A stretch of DNA of 6,809 nt, taken from positions 1 to 6,809 of the forward strand of contig JANWHF010000165.1 in NCBI GenBank assembly GCA_025450555.1, read 5' to 3'. This DNA comes from Tepidisphaeraceae bacterium. GTDB taxonomy: Bacteria > Planctomycetota > Phycisphaerae > Tepidisphaerales > Tepidisphaeraceae. This document shows, in pieces, positions 1 to 6,809 of the stretch; the stretch's first letter is position 1; the number at the start of each line of letters is the position of its first letter. Made by a program: the position numbers and the translations under genes. Below the pieces are notes generated by a model that was not told the DNA's origin, did not search any database, and was given only the letters and a program-made list of their open reading frames with translations.

Positions 1-1136
1 CCGGCCTAATCGATGTCCACGTTCATTTCCGCGAGCCGGGCGATGAAGAAGAGGAAACCATCGCCTCGGGATCGGCGGCGGCAGTCGCGGGCGGCTTCAC
101 CACCGTCTGCTGCATGCCCAACACCCGTCCAACGCTCGATAACGAAGGGCAGATCGAATTTGTCCTGCGCGAGGCGCAGCGCGTGGGGCTGGCTAACGTG
201 CTTCCAGTGGGCGCGATCACCAAAGAACGACAAGGCAAGGAGCTTGCCGAGATCGGCTCGATGCATCAGCGCGGAGCGGTCGCCTTCAGCGATGACGGCG
301 TGGGCGTGGCCGATGCATCGGTCATGCGCAAGGCGCTGCAATATTCGAAGATGTTTGACACCGTGCTGATGCAGCACTGCGAGGAGCCGACCCTTTCGGG
401 CGGCGCGATGCACGCGGGGCTGGTCGCGACGACCTTGGGCATCGGCGGCATCCCTGCCGAGGCCGAGCAGCTCATGATCTCGCGCGACCTGCTGCTCAAT
501 CGGACGATCAAATGCCGCTACCACGTGCAGCACATCAGCACCGCCGGCAGCGTCGAGCTGATCCGCCGGGCCAAGGCCGACGGAATGACCGTGACTGCTG
601 AGGCGGCGCCGCATCATCTTCTGCTGACCGATGAGATGTGCCGGACGTTCGACACCAATTACAAGATGAACCCGCCCCTCCGCACGGCCGCCGACGTGCA
701 GGCCTGCATCCAGGGCATCAAGGACGGCTCCATCGATATCCTCGCCACCGATCATGCCCCGCATCTTGCGGAAGAAAAAGAGCGGGAATTTGTTTACGCC
801 CCCTTCGGCATCATCGGGCTCGAATGCGCGCTGCCGCTCTATATTCAGGCTCTGGTCGAGCCGGGACATATCAGCTGGATGCAGCTTGTGGACATGATGA
901 CCAGCCGCTGCGCGAAGATCGTCCAAATCGACAAGGGGACACTCAGGCAAGGCAAAGATGCGGACGTGACGATCATCGATCCGAATCTGAAATGGACGAT
1001 CGATGTTTCAACGTTCCAGGGTAAGAGCCGCAATTGCCCGTTTGATGGGTGGGATGTGAAGGGGAGAGCCGTCACGACGATCGTCGGCGGTCAGGTGAAG
1101 TGGAGCCTGGAGGAGCAGACTATCGCGTCGCGATGA
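1..1136 (+). CDS. pyrC: Dihydroorotase, class I (5'-truncated by window edge)
   Basis: Catalyses the reversible cyclisation of N-carbamoyl-aspartate to dihydroorotate, the third step of de novo pyrimidine synthesis, in the cytoplasm. The first complete codon is at 3, and 377 residues are visible. Class I enzymes usually have about 425-430, so some 50-55 N-terminal residues lie outside the window. Numbering from the first visible residue, I see the metal motif DVHVHFREPG (D4, H6, H8), then CCMPNTRP. FSDDG follows (D97/D98), which in class I enzymes supplies the bridging Asp in place of carboxylated Lys. Further on are HCEEP (H125), the YHVQHIS histidines (H174, H177) and the catalytic DHAPH (D250). 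The C-terminal KSRNCPF and TIVGGQV segments are typical of the family. An in-frame ATG at 114 is internal, because the metal motif lies before it. The reading frame is intact to TGA at 1134. A pyrB gene directly upstream would be typical but cannot be seen. Confidence 0.95.
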   Translation, partial: GLIDVHVHFREPGDEEEETIASGSAAAVAGGFTTVCCMPNTRPTLDNEGQIEFVLREAQRVGLANVLPVGAITKERQGKELAEIGSMHQRGAVAFSDDGVGVADASVMRKALQYSKMFDTVLMQHCEEPTLSGGAMHAGLVATTLGIGGIPAEAEQLMISRDLLLNRTIKCRYHVQHISTAGSVELIRRAKADGMTVTAEAAPHHLLLTDEMCRTFDTNYKMNPPLRTAADVQACIQGIKDGSIDILATDHAPHLAEEKEREFVYAPFGIIGLECALPLYIQALVEPGHISWMQLVDMMTSRCAKIVQIDKGTLRQGKDADVTIIDPNLKWTIDVSTFQGKSRNCPFDGWDVKGRAVTTIVGGQVKWSLEEQTIASR

Positions 1137-1144
1137 GTAATCAG

Positions 1145-1208
1145 GCGCGAAGCCGCAAGCGAGCTGCGTCAGCCGATCGGCGTTCGCAAGTCGCTTGCGG
1201 CTTCGCGC
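1145..1208. repeat. Perfect 18-bp inverted repeat after pyrC
   Basis: The left arm GCGCGAAGCCGCAAGCGA (1145-1162) is exactly complementary to the right arm TCGCTTGCGGCTTCGCGC (1191-1208). They are separated by a 28-base loop that itself contains the palindrome GCCGATCGGC (1172-1181). The structure begins 8 bases after the pyrC stop, where a transcription end is expected. No T-run follows either arm, so it is not a canonical intrinsic terminator. A dispersed REP-like element, an mRNA-stabilising or Rho-coupled hairpin, or an unusual terminator all remain possible. My impression is that closely similar palindromes are scattered between genes in planctomycete genomes; this is from memory and untested. 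No second copy was found in the window. Confidence 0.75.
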
Positions 1209-1244
1209 TATGAAATAGGTCTCTCAGCTCCGGCTTTTCTCCGC

Positions 1245-1273
1245 TTGCCTGATAGGTTGGCTCCTTCTAGACT
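1245..1273 (+). promoter_or_regulatory. Candidate sigma70-type promoter of the thiC leader
   Basis: TTGCCT at 1245-1250 (4 of 6 matches to TTGACA) and TAGACT at 1268-1273 (4 of 6 to TATAAT) are separated by exactly 17 bases. Initiation about 7 bases downstream would start the RNA near 1280, one base before the first paired base of the TPP riboswitch. That placement is the main support, since the hexamers alone are weak. Confidence 0.4.
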
Positions 1274-1280
1274 CATAACC

Positions 1281-1368
1281 GTTCGCTAGGGGCGGCCTGG
1301 TCGAAGTCCGGGCCTGAGAGAGCACCCTTGGAACCTGATCCGGCTTGTACCGGCGTAGGGAAGCGAAT
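1281..1368 (+). promoter_or_regulatory. TPP riboswitch (THI element) controlling thiC
   Basis: This is an RNA aptamer for thiamine pyrophosphate. P1 is closed by TTCGCT (1282-1287) with AGCGAA (1362-1367), plus a G-U pair outside it. The conserved signatures occur in the right order: AGGGGC (1288-1293), a P3 stem of GGCC with GGCC, CTGAGAG (1314-1320), CACCCTTGGAACCTGATC (1323-1340) and then CCGG..CCGGCGTAGGGAAGCG (ending 1365). These match the class consensus of CUGAGA, ACCCUU, GAACCUGAU and CGUAGGGAA. Family knowledge: TPP binding locks the fold and lowers expression of thiamine genes. The gene 122 bases downstream is thiC, the most common target. No terminator with a T-run is seen before thiC, so control of translation initiation or a Rho-type mechanism is more likely than intrinsic termination. 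Confidence 0.96.
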
Positions 1369-1403
1369 GTGCGACATGCCCGTCATTTGCATCCCGCCTG
1401 GAA

Positions 1404-1439
1404 TGTGCCCGCTCGGCACGACCGACCGCTTGAAAGCGG
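1404..1439 (+). other. Two tandem hairpins in the thiC leader, possible expression platform
   Basis: GTGCC (1405-1409) pairs with GGCAC (1415-1419), extendable by a U-G pair. CCGCT (1426-1430) pairs with AGCGG (1435-1439) around a TGAA loop. Both stems lie between the riboswitch and the ribosome binding site. Neither is followed by a T-run and neither covers the Shine-Dalgarno sequence, so their role is unclear. They could be spacer structure or part of a larger switching fold. Confidence 0.4.
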
Positions 1440-1477
1440 CAAATCGGATCTGAAGTCAATGCAGCATATTGCGTGAA

Positions 1478-1485
1478 AGAAGGAG
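1478..1485 (+). promoter_or_regulatory. Ribosome binding site of thiC
   Basis: AGAAGGAG ends 5 bases before the ATG at 1491. It decides the start: the in-frame GTG at 1473 lies upstream of this site and has no comparable sequence before it. Confidence 0.8.
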
Positions 1486-1490
1486 TTACG

Positions 1491-3239
<1,749 letters not shown>

Positions 3240-3245
3240 GCACAT

Positions 3246-4010
3246 CTATTTTAGGCGATATATTCCGCGGCCATTGAAGGTCAGCAGCCCCGCGTCCCGA
3301 AGGACTTGCAGTTGCTGGCGTATCTTCGCGCGGACATGTTTGTTGCCCGGATGCAGGGCGGCGAGTTCGGCTTCGCGAGCATAGACGTCGTTCAACGCGA
3401 AGTGAGCCGTCGGCAACGTCTGAAGAATTCGAAGAAGATCGAGCGTCCAACCGCGAACCTGCGCCGGAATTTGCGAAAGGGGCCGGAGTTTTTCGTACGA
3501 TTCGCGAATCACATCAACAGCGGCGGGCACGCCGGATTGGACGATGGTCAATTTCCCTTCGGGCGCAATGGCATCCAGGCGGATGTTGCAGCCTACCCAG
3601 CCGGCTCTCCTTGCCTGTGCACCAAGCGGTTTTCGTTTCTCCACGCAACTCTTCGCAAAGAAAAATGAGGGGATCAGCATCAAATTCTCAACTCGCCACA
3701 TTGACGAATACTGCATGACCAGCAGGTTCGGCGTACGATCGCTTTCTATTGCCGCGATCATCGCGTTGTAGGCGGCATCAGGAATCCGTCGTTGGTTCCA
3801 CTTCCTTCCCGACTTTAATTGATAGTTGGCGCCGCACGATAGGCAGGAAAGATCGACGGCCTTCGTGTTGGGCGGGGACGCTTCAAGGGCGTTATTCCTG
3901 CAAGCGGCGCAATAGAGGTAGGCAGAGGCCCAATTCTCCGTAATGCATCGCGCCAATTGAGTGTTGCTCTTGTAGGCGGTCCCCAGCGATGCGTCCATTT
4001 GTAGCTGCAT
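3246..4010 (-). CDS. dpnC: DpnI-like methyl-directed restriction endonuclease (Type IIM)
   Basis: Homologue of DpnI (gene dpnC in Streptococcus pneumoniae), which cleaves GATC only when adenine is N6-methylated. The length is 254 residues, as in DpnI. Blocks matching DpnI as I remember it are AYKSNTQLAR (12-21), TENW (24-27), zinc cysteines C34, C37, C56 and C59, RKPL..ARRAGWVGCNI (126-143) and KIRQQLQVLRD (229-239), then FNGRGIYR. Residues 1-183 would be the PD-(D/E)XK nuclease domain and 184-254 the winged helix that reads methylated DNA. W138 matches a methyladenine-contact residue. Catalytic D53 and K66 are present, but position 64, Glu in DpnI, is Gln (codon CAA). Some PD-(D/E)XK enzymes such as Mrr have QXK, so activity is plausible but unproven. 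The ATG at 4010 is chosen because it gives the same spacing to the conserved block as DpnI; a second ATG is at codon 5, and neither has a Shine-Dalgarno sequence. GC is about 56% by hand count, slightly below the neighbours. No methylase or dpnD partner is visible. Likely role: defence against Dam-methylated phage or plasmid DNA. Confidence 0.93.
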   Translation of the reverse strand: MQLQMDASLGTAYKSNTQLARCITENWASAYLYCAACRNNALEASPPNTKAVDLSCLSCGANYQLKSGRKWNQRRIPDAAYNAMIAAIESDRTPNLLVMQYSSMWRVENLMLIPSFFFAKSCVEKRKPLGAQARRAGWVGCNIRLDAIAPEGKLTIVQSGVPAAVDVIRESYEKLRPLSQIPAQVRGWTLDLLRILQTLPTAHFALNDVYAREAELAALHPGNKHVRAKIRQQLQVLRDAGLLTFNGRGIYRLK

Positions 4011-4025
4011 TGGTTAAGCAGCGCA

Positions 4026-4031
4026 AATATA
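4026..4031 (-). promoter_or_regulatory. Weak -10-like box before the DpnI-like gene
   Basis: On the minus strand TATATT lies 15 bases before the ATG at 4010, inside the 45-base gap behind the hydrolase gene. No convincing -35 hexamer is found 16-18 bases upstream, where the sequence is GC-rich. If used, the transcript would have a leader of about 8 bases. That would suit the absence of a Shine-Dalgarno sequence. Read-through from the hydrolase gene is the alternative. Confidence 0.22.
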
Positions 4032-4055
4032 CCGGGCGGGCTCGGGTTCGGCGAC

Positions 4056-6161
4056 TCAGGGCTGCTTTGCTTCCGTCGCAACTCCAGCGATCAAATTATT
4101 CTGGATCGGCTTGAGCGACGGGCCAGTCAAGTAGATCGATCCCCACGTGCTGGGACGGGCCTGGGTGAGCACCTGCTTAGGAGCCGACCAGAAATATTCG
4201 GCGGCGTGCTGATAATTCCGCACGTGGATATTGAAGCCGAGCTGCGGCTGGTGCCTGGGGTTCCAGCCGTGAAGAAGATGGCCGGGGATGAAGATCTCGG
4301 TGACGTAGCGATCGTTAAGGATGCGGGTGTCGGATTTGATTTTCGGCTCGGGGATGATGCTGGAGGCCAGGCCGTCACCGGGACTGCGCCAGCGGCCGAC
4401 GACGCCGGAAACGCCATAGCGCGATTCGCTATCGACCGGCACGAAGAAGAAGTGATGGCAGTCAGGATCGTAGCCGCGCTGATCGGCCCTCACTGGATGC
4501 GTTGAGATCCAGAACTCGACGCAATCCTTCGACCACCATGATCCATCGGCCGGCGCGGCAGCCACGTCGTCGTCGAATACTTCAAATGCAAGATAAAGGC
4601 CCTGCTCCCGCCAGCCCAGGTAGACATTGGGCACCGGCAGCTTGTCGCGATTGCTGCCGACGGCAAGCCCTGGATGCATCGTCTTCAGGCGTGCATTTTC
4701 GGGCCAATCACTTAGCTCGCCGTTAATGTGAATCGGATGCGTCAGGTAAGGCACGTCAAACGACGCCCGCCCGGCAAAGGTTTCCCGCCAGATGTCGAAT
4801 TCCTTGTCGGTCGCGCTGGCTTCGTGCAGGCCGTTGAGCTTCGGCGCGGTGTCGTGAATCGCCCGCACGAGCTTTTCATACGGCCGATCATCGATATCGA
4901 CGACGCCGAAGTTTACATCTTCGCCATCGGAAAGCCTGCCGCTGGGCGGCTCATCCATCCACTGAAACCAGTCGGCGCCGATCACATAAGGCAGCCGCGC
5001 GAGCCGGCTGGTGAACATGCGATATCCATCACCCCGCGCCTGCTGATCGAGCACCTGCGCGTCAAAGCCGATCATGTTGCGGTCACCGCTGCGGTTGTCC
5101 AGGCAATGAAAGGAAAACTCGCTCACGATGATCGGCTGCTGCGATTCCTCCGAAAGCATCCTGAAGAGGTCGGAATCGAGCTTCGCATCGCAGACGTAAT
5201 AATTGAGCGACTGGGCATCGCTCAGCCCGCGCGAAGCGCGAACCACTTCTCGCGGCGCGTTGCCGCGGAAGCGAACGCCAAGGATCAGATGATTGGGGTC
5301 GTGCTGGCGGAGCAGCGTGCAGGTGGTCTTGAAATAAGTTTCGGCCACATGTCCCAGCCAGACCTGCGCGAGCTTCTGATAGGCTTCGGCCTGCCGGGGA
5401 AGCTCGCGCCAGCCATCGAGCGCGCTCCAGCTCCCGATGTGCGAATTCCAGTCACGATTGAAAGCCTGCGGCGTCGCCCAGGTGGAGCGAATGGTGCCGA
5501 TCACTTCCTGGCGATTGGGATCATTGGCCGAGAGACCGTCGAAATAAACCGCTGGTCCCATTGACTGGTCATCCCACGGCATTTCATTGTCAAGGAAATA
5601 TCCGACGAGGTTGTGGTTATCGCGCAGCGCGCTCGTTTGGGCGATGATCGCTTTCTCGATCCAAGTGCTCCAATCGCGGCTGTAAACCAAGTTCGAATTG
5701 GCCGGTACCCAGGCGGCCAGATTCAGGTCCTGGGTCATCGGTACGTCATACTTGTGCAGGACGGGATTCGACCAAGCGCCGACACCCTTAAAGCCCATCG
5801 CAGTCAGACGGTGAATCGTTGTCTTCGCCCAGGAATCGAGGGCGGCGGGAGTGCTGGGATCTTCCAGCGAGCAGAATTCTGCGCCATTAGGATCGCGCCC
5901 ATGCAGAGCTGGCTGCACGGTCGTCACCATGTTGAGAAATTCGGGTTTGCCGGAAGGACTGAGGAACCACCAGACGCCGGCCGGACTTTTCGCCAATCGC
6001 CAGAAGCCTTCGCGCCCTTCGATTTGGCTGAAGGGCGCATCAACTGAAGGTTTGGTCCCGGCCTCTACCTCGCCAGCGAACTGAACGATGATCAGCCCGC
6101 ACAGCAGGACAAGGATTTCCAGACCCATGCCCCTGGGCTGGCGATTGGTTTTTCCCGGCAT
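4056..6161 (-). CDS. Secreted glycoside hydrolase (clan GH-A, agarase/GH50-like) with CBM9-like C-terminal domain
   Basis: Predicted exported polysaccharide hydrolase of 701 residues. Residues 1-34 form a signal peptide: basic K4, R7 and R10, a hydrophobic core at about 14-28, and a likely cut after V-E-A34. Residues about 45-450 look like a TIM-barrel retaining glycosidase, with FWRLAKSPAGVWWFLSPSGK, then VGYFLDNEMPWDD with E193 as proposed acid/base. IIVSEFSFH gives E348 as proposed nucleophile; the 155-residue spacing suits clan GH-A strands 4 and 7. WFQWMDEPPSGR and VNFGVVDIDDRPY resemble agarase (GH50) and GH42/GH5-type proteins; I cannot fix the family or substrate. From about 470 to 685 is a CBM9-like beta-sandwich: INGELSDWP (479 onward), VYLGWREQGLYLAFEVFDDD, DCVEFWIS (E549) and a final GFNIHV...TWGSIYLTG. 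The start at 6161 is fixed by a strong ribosome binding site, although M12 could also begin a signal peptide. It lies downstream of a GH13 gene on the same strand, which suggests a carbohydrate-use locus. Confidence 0.85.
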   Translation of the reverse strand: MPGKTNRQPRGMGLEILVLLCGLIIVQFAGEVEAGTKPSVDAPFSQIEGREGFWRLAKSPAGVWWFLSPSGKPEFLNMVTTVQPALHGRDPNGAEFCSLEDPSTPAALDSWAKTTIHRLTAMGFKGVGAWSNPVLHKYDVPMTQDLNLAAWVPANSNLVYSRDWSTWIEKAIIAQTSALRDNHNLVGYFLDNEMPWDDQSMGPAVYFDGLSANDPNRQEVIGTIRSTWATPQAFNRDWNSHIGSWSALDGWRELPRQAEAYQKLAQVWLGHVAETYFKTTCTLLRQHDPNHLILGVRFRGNAPREVVRASRGLSDAQSLNYYVCDAKLDSDLFRMLSEESQQPIIVSEFSFHCLDNRSGDRNMIGFDAQVLDQQARGDGYRMFTSRLARLPYVIGADWFQWMDEPPSGRLSDGEDVNFGVVDIDDRPYEKLVRAIHDTAPKLNGLHEASATDKEFDIWRETFAGRASFDVPYLTHPIHINGELSDWPENARLKTMHPGLAVGSNRDKLPVPNVYLGWREQGLYLAFEVFDDDVAAAPADGSWWSKDCVEFWISTHPVRADQRGYDPDCHHFFFVPVDSESRYGVSGVVGRWRSPGDGLASSIIPEPKIKSDTRILNDRYVTEIFIPGHLLHGWNPRHQPQLGFNIHVRNYQHAAEYFWSAPKQVLTQARPSTWGSIYLTGPSLKPIQNNLIAGVATEAKQP

Positions 6162-6402
6162 CAGATCCCTCCGGGCAGGCTTCCATGCCCGCCGTACAAC
6201 TTTTGCGCTTCCAAGCGCCTCCGGCGCAGCGCGACGTGCATCACAACAACAGTTATCGGTCCTTGGATGGCAAATTCTGAAACATCGAGAACCGGATACG
6301 TCGCTAGGGTTTATACGCGCCCAGGCCGCCTCGCGTTCGCGATTTGTTCGACCGATTTAGCGGATAGCGTGAGATGAATTACAGGATGCTTTCTTAACGC
6401 AG
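6162..6402 (-). other. Non-coding spacer and leader between GH13 gene and hydrolase
   Basis: This stretch of 241 bases holds no supported gene. Near the hydrolase it carries two mutually exclusive hairpins that share AAGCGC/GCGCC: GCGCTTCCAAGCGC (6205-6218) and GCGCCTCCGGCGC (6215-6227). Next to the ribosome binding site is the stem 6172-6191. A short palindrome TCGCGTTCGCGA sits at 6331-6342. I find no T-run terminator after the GH13 stop and no promoter with two good hexamers, so whether the two genes are co-transcribed is undecided. Confidence 0.5.
6167..6172 (-). promoter_or_regulatory. Ribosome binding site of the secreted hydrolase
   Basis: GGAGGG on the minus strand ends 5 bases before the ATG at 6161 and decides that start over the in-frame ATG at codon 12. 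It abuts the base of a 6-bp hairpin (CGGGCA at 6172-6177 with TGCCCG at 6186-6191), so the hairpin could modulate access. Confidence 0.75.
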
Positions 6403-6809
6403 CTATTTCGCCTTCAGCACCGCCATCGACCGGCCTTCCAGCGGCACACGCACGGCCGACATATTCCCTCGCGACTCAATCGGATGCGGGGCGCCGCCAT
6501 TGAGAAGATCGATCATTTGCCCGCCGGCGGAGGAAAGAACGGGATCGACGAGAATCCAATCTTCGCGGCGCTGCCGATCAACATTGATCGCCACCAGCAC
6601 CTCATCCGTGTCCAGCACCCGGCTGAAGGCCAGCGTCGCCTGACCCGTCAGCGGCTTTCCAAAATCCTTCCCATTCCCGGAAATCTCCCGAAAATATTGC
6701 CGGCCGGAGCGCAGGGCTGGCTGACTGGCGCGAAGATACGTCATCGTTTTGATGAATTGATAGACCGGGTGCTCGGGATCGAAGACGTGAACGCCGGTCG
6801 TGTCGAAGG
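6403..6809 (-). CDS. GH13 alpha-amylase-family protein, C-terminal fragment
   Basis: Only the last 134 codons are visible. The frame is open to the right window edge, so the gene starts outside, and the ATG at 6744 is internal rather than the true start. The visible N-terminal part (FDTTGVHVFD, then YQFIKTMTYLRASQPALR) resembles the last helix of the GH13 barrel, where 'LR...PALR.G' is common in alpha-amylases and trehalose or sucrose-type GH13 enzymes. The following ATLAFSRVLDTDEVLVAINV is typical of the beta-sandwich domain C, and the protein ends RSMAVLKAK before TAG. The catalytic Asp, Glu and Asp are outside the window, so the subfamily, activity and location in the cell cannot be given. 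It is on the same strand as, and 241 bases upstream of, the secreted hydrolase, consistent with a glucan or polysaccharide-use cluster. Confidence 0.8.
   Translation of the reverse strand, partial: FDTTGVHVFDPEHPVYQFIKTMTYLRASQPALRSGRQYFREISGNGKDFGKPLTGQATLAFSRVLDTDEVLVAINVDRQRREDWILVDPVLSSAGGQMIDLLNGGAPHPIESRGNMSAVRVPLEGRSMAVLKAK

Noticed and set aside
6..950. Long open frame on the minus strand across pyrC (314 codons)
   Set aside because: It is antisense to a clearly conserved dihydroorotase. Its composition is rich in His, Arg and Ala, typical of a codon-bias shadow, and no family resemblance is seen.
1261..1268. CTCCTTCT is an exact 8-base complement of the thiC ribosome binding site AGAAGGAG (1478-1485), suggesting an anti-Shine-Dalgarno arm
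   Set aside because: It lies in the spacer and -10 region of the most plausible promoter, so it should not be in the transcript. It would matter only if transcription starts further upstream.
1473..1490. GTG at 1473 as an alternative thiC start
   Set aside because: It precedes the strong AGAAGGAG site, which is placed for the ATG at 1491; the five extra residues have no support.
3240..4055. Mobile-element insertion bringing in the DpnI-like gene
   Set aside because: No terminal inverted repeats, target duplication, integrase or transposase is seen, and the GC content is only slightly lower than that of the neighbours.
4728..5564. Open frame of 278 codons on the plus strand across the hydrolase gene
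   Set aside because: The minus-strand protein carries a signal peptide and catalytic motifs; the plus-strand frame has no recognisable features and is explained by GC-rich third positions.
6331..6342. Palindrome TCGCGTTCGCGA as a terminator for the GH13 gene
   Set aside because: The stem is only 4-5 bp and no T-run follows in the minus-strand reading direction.
6088..6360. Plus-strand open frame of 90 codons covering the spacer before the hydrolase
   Set aside because: Its 5' end overlaps the hydrolase signal-peptide region in antisense. It has no ribosome binding site and a low-information Ser/Arg/Ala-rich sequence.

Overview
This window of about 6.8 kb comes from a bacterial chromosome of moderately high GC (about 60% in the coding stretches I sampled). 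It carries ordinary biosynthetic genes next to secreted carbohydrate-active enzymes. The best guess for the source is a planctomycete-like, environmental Gram-negative bacterium. The grounds are the mix of GC, the large secreted hydrolase with a CBM9-like tail, the GCGCGAAGCCGCAAGCGA-type palindrome between genes and the style of the ThiC C-terminus. No taxonomic marker is present, so this is inference only.

Left part (1-1136, + strand): the 3' nine-tenths of a class I dihydroorotase gene (pyrC), cut by the left window edge. Next comes an intergenic region of about 350 bases. In order it holds a perfect 18-bp inverted repeat, a plausible sigma70-type promoter, a clear TPP riboswitch, two small leader hairpins and a strong Shine-Dalgarno sequence. 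This leader controls thiC (1491-3239, + strand), the radical-SAM enzyme that makes the thiamine pyrimidine, so the unit is a thiamine-feedback switch.

Centre (3246-4010, - strand): converging on thiC with only 6 bases between the stop codons is a 254-residue homologue of DpnI, the restriction endonuclease that cuts GATC only when the adenine is methylated. The zinc cysteines, the catalytic Asp and Lys, a methyladenine-contact Trp and the C-terminal winged helix fall at the same residue numbers as in DpnI as I remember it. The second acidic catalytic residue is Gln instead of Glu. No methyltransferase accompanies it, and GATC sites are abundant around it. This is the most interesting object in the window: a stand-alone defence gene against Dam-methylated DNA tucked between housekeeping and hydrolase genes.

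Right part (4056-6809, - strand): a 701-residue secreted glycoside hydrolase (clan GH-A fold, agarase/GH50-like or related) with a C-terminal CBM9-like domain. Upstream of it is the C-terminal tail of a GH13 (alpha-amylase family) enzyme cut by the right window edge. The GH13 gene, the hydrolase and the DpnI-like gene all read leftward. The first two point to polysaccharide use. The DpnI-like gene lies 45 bases behind the hydrolase and may be read through from it or from its own weak promoter.
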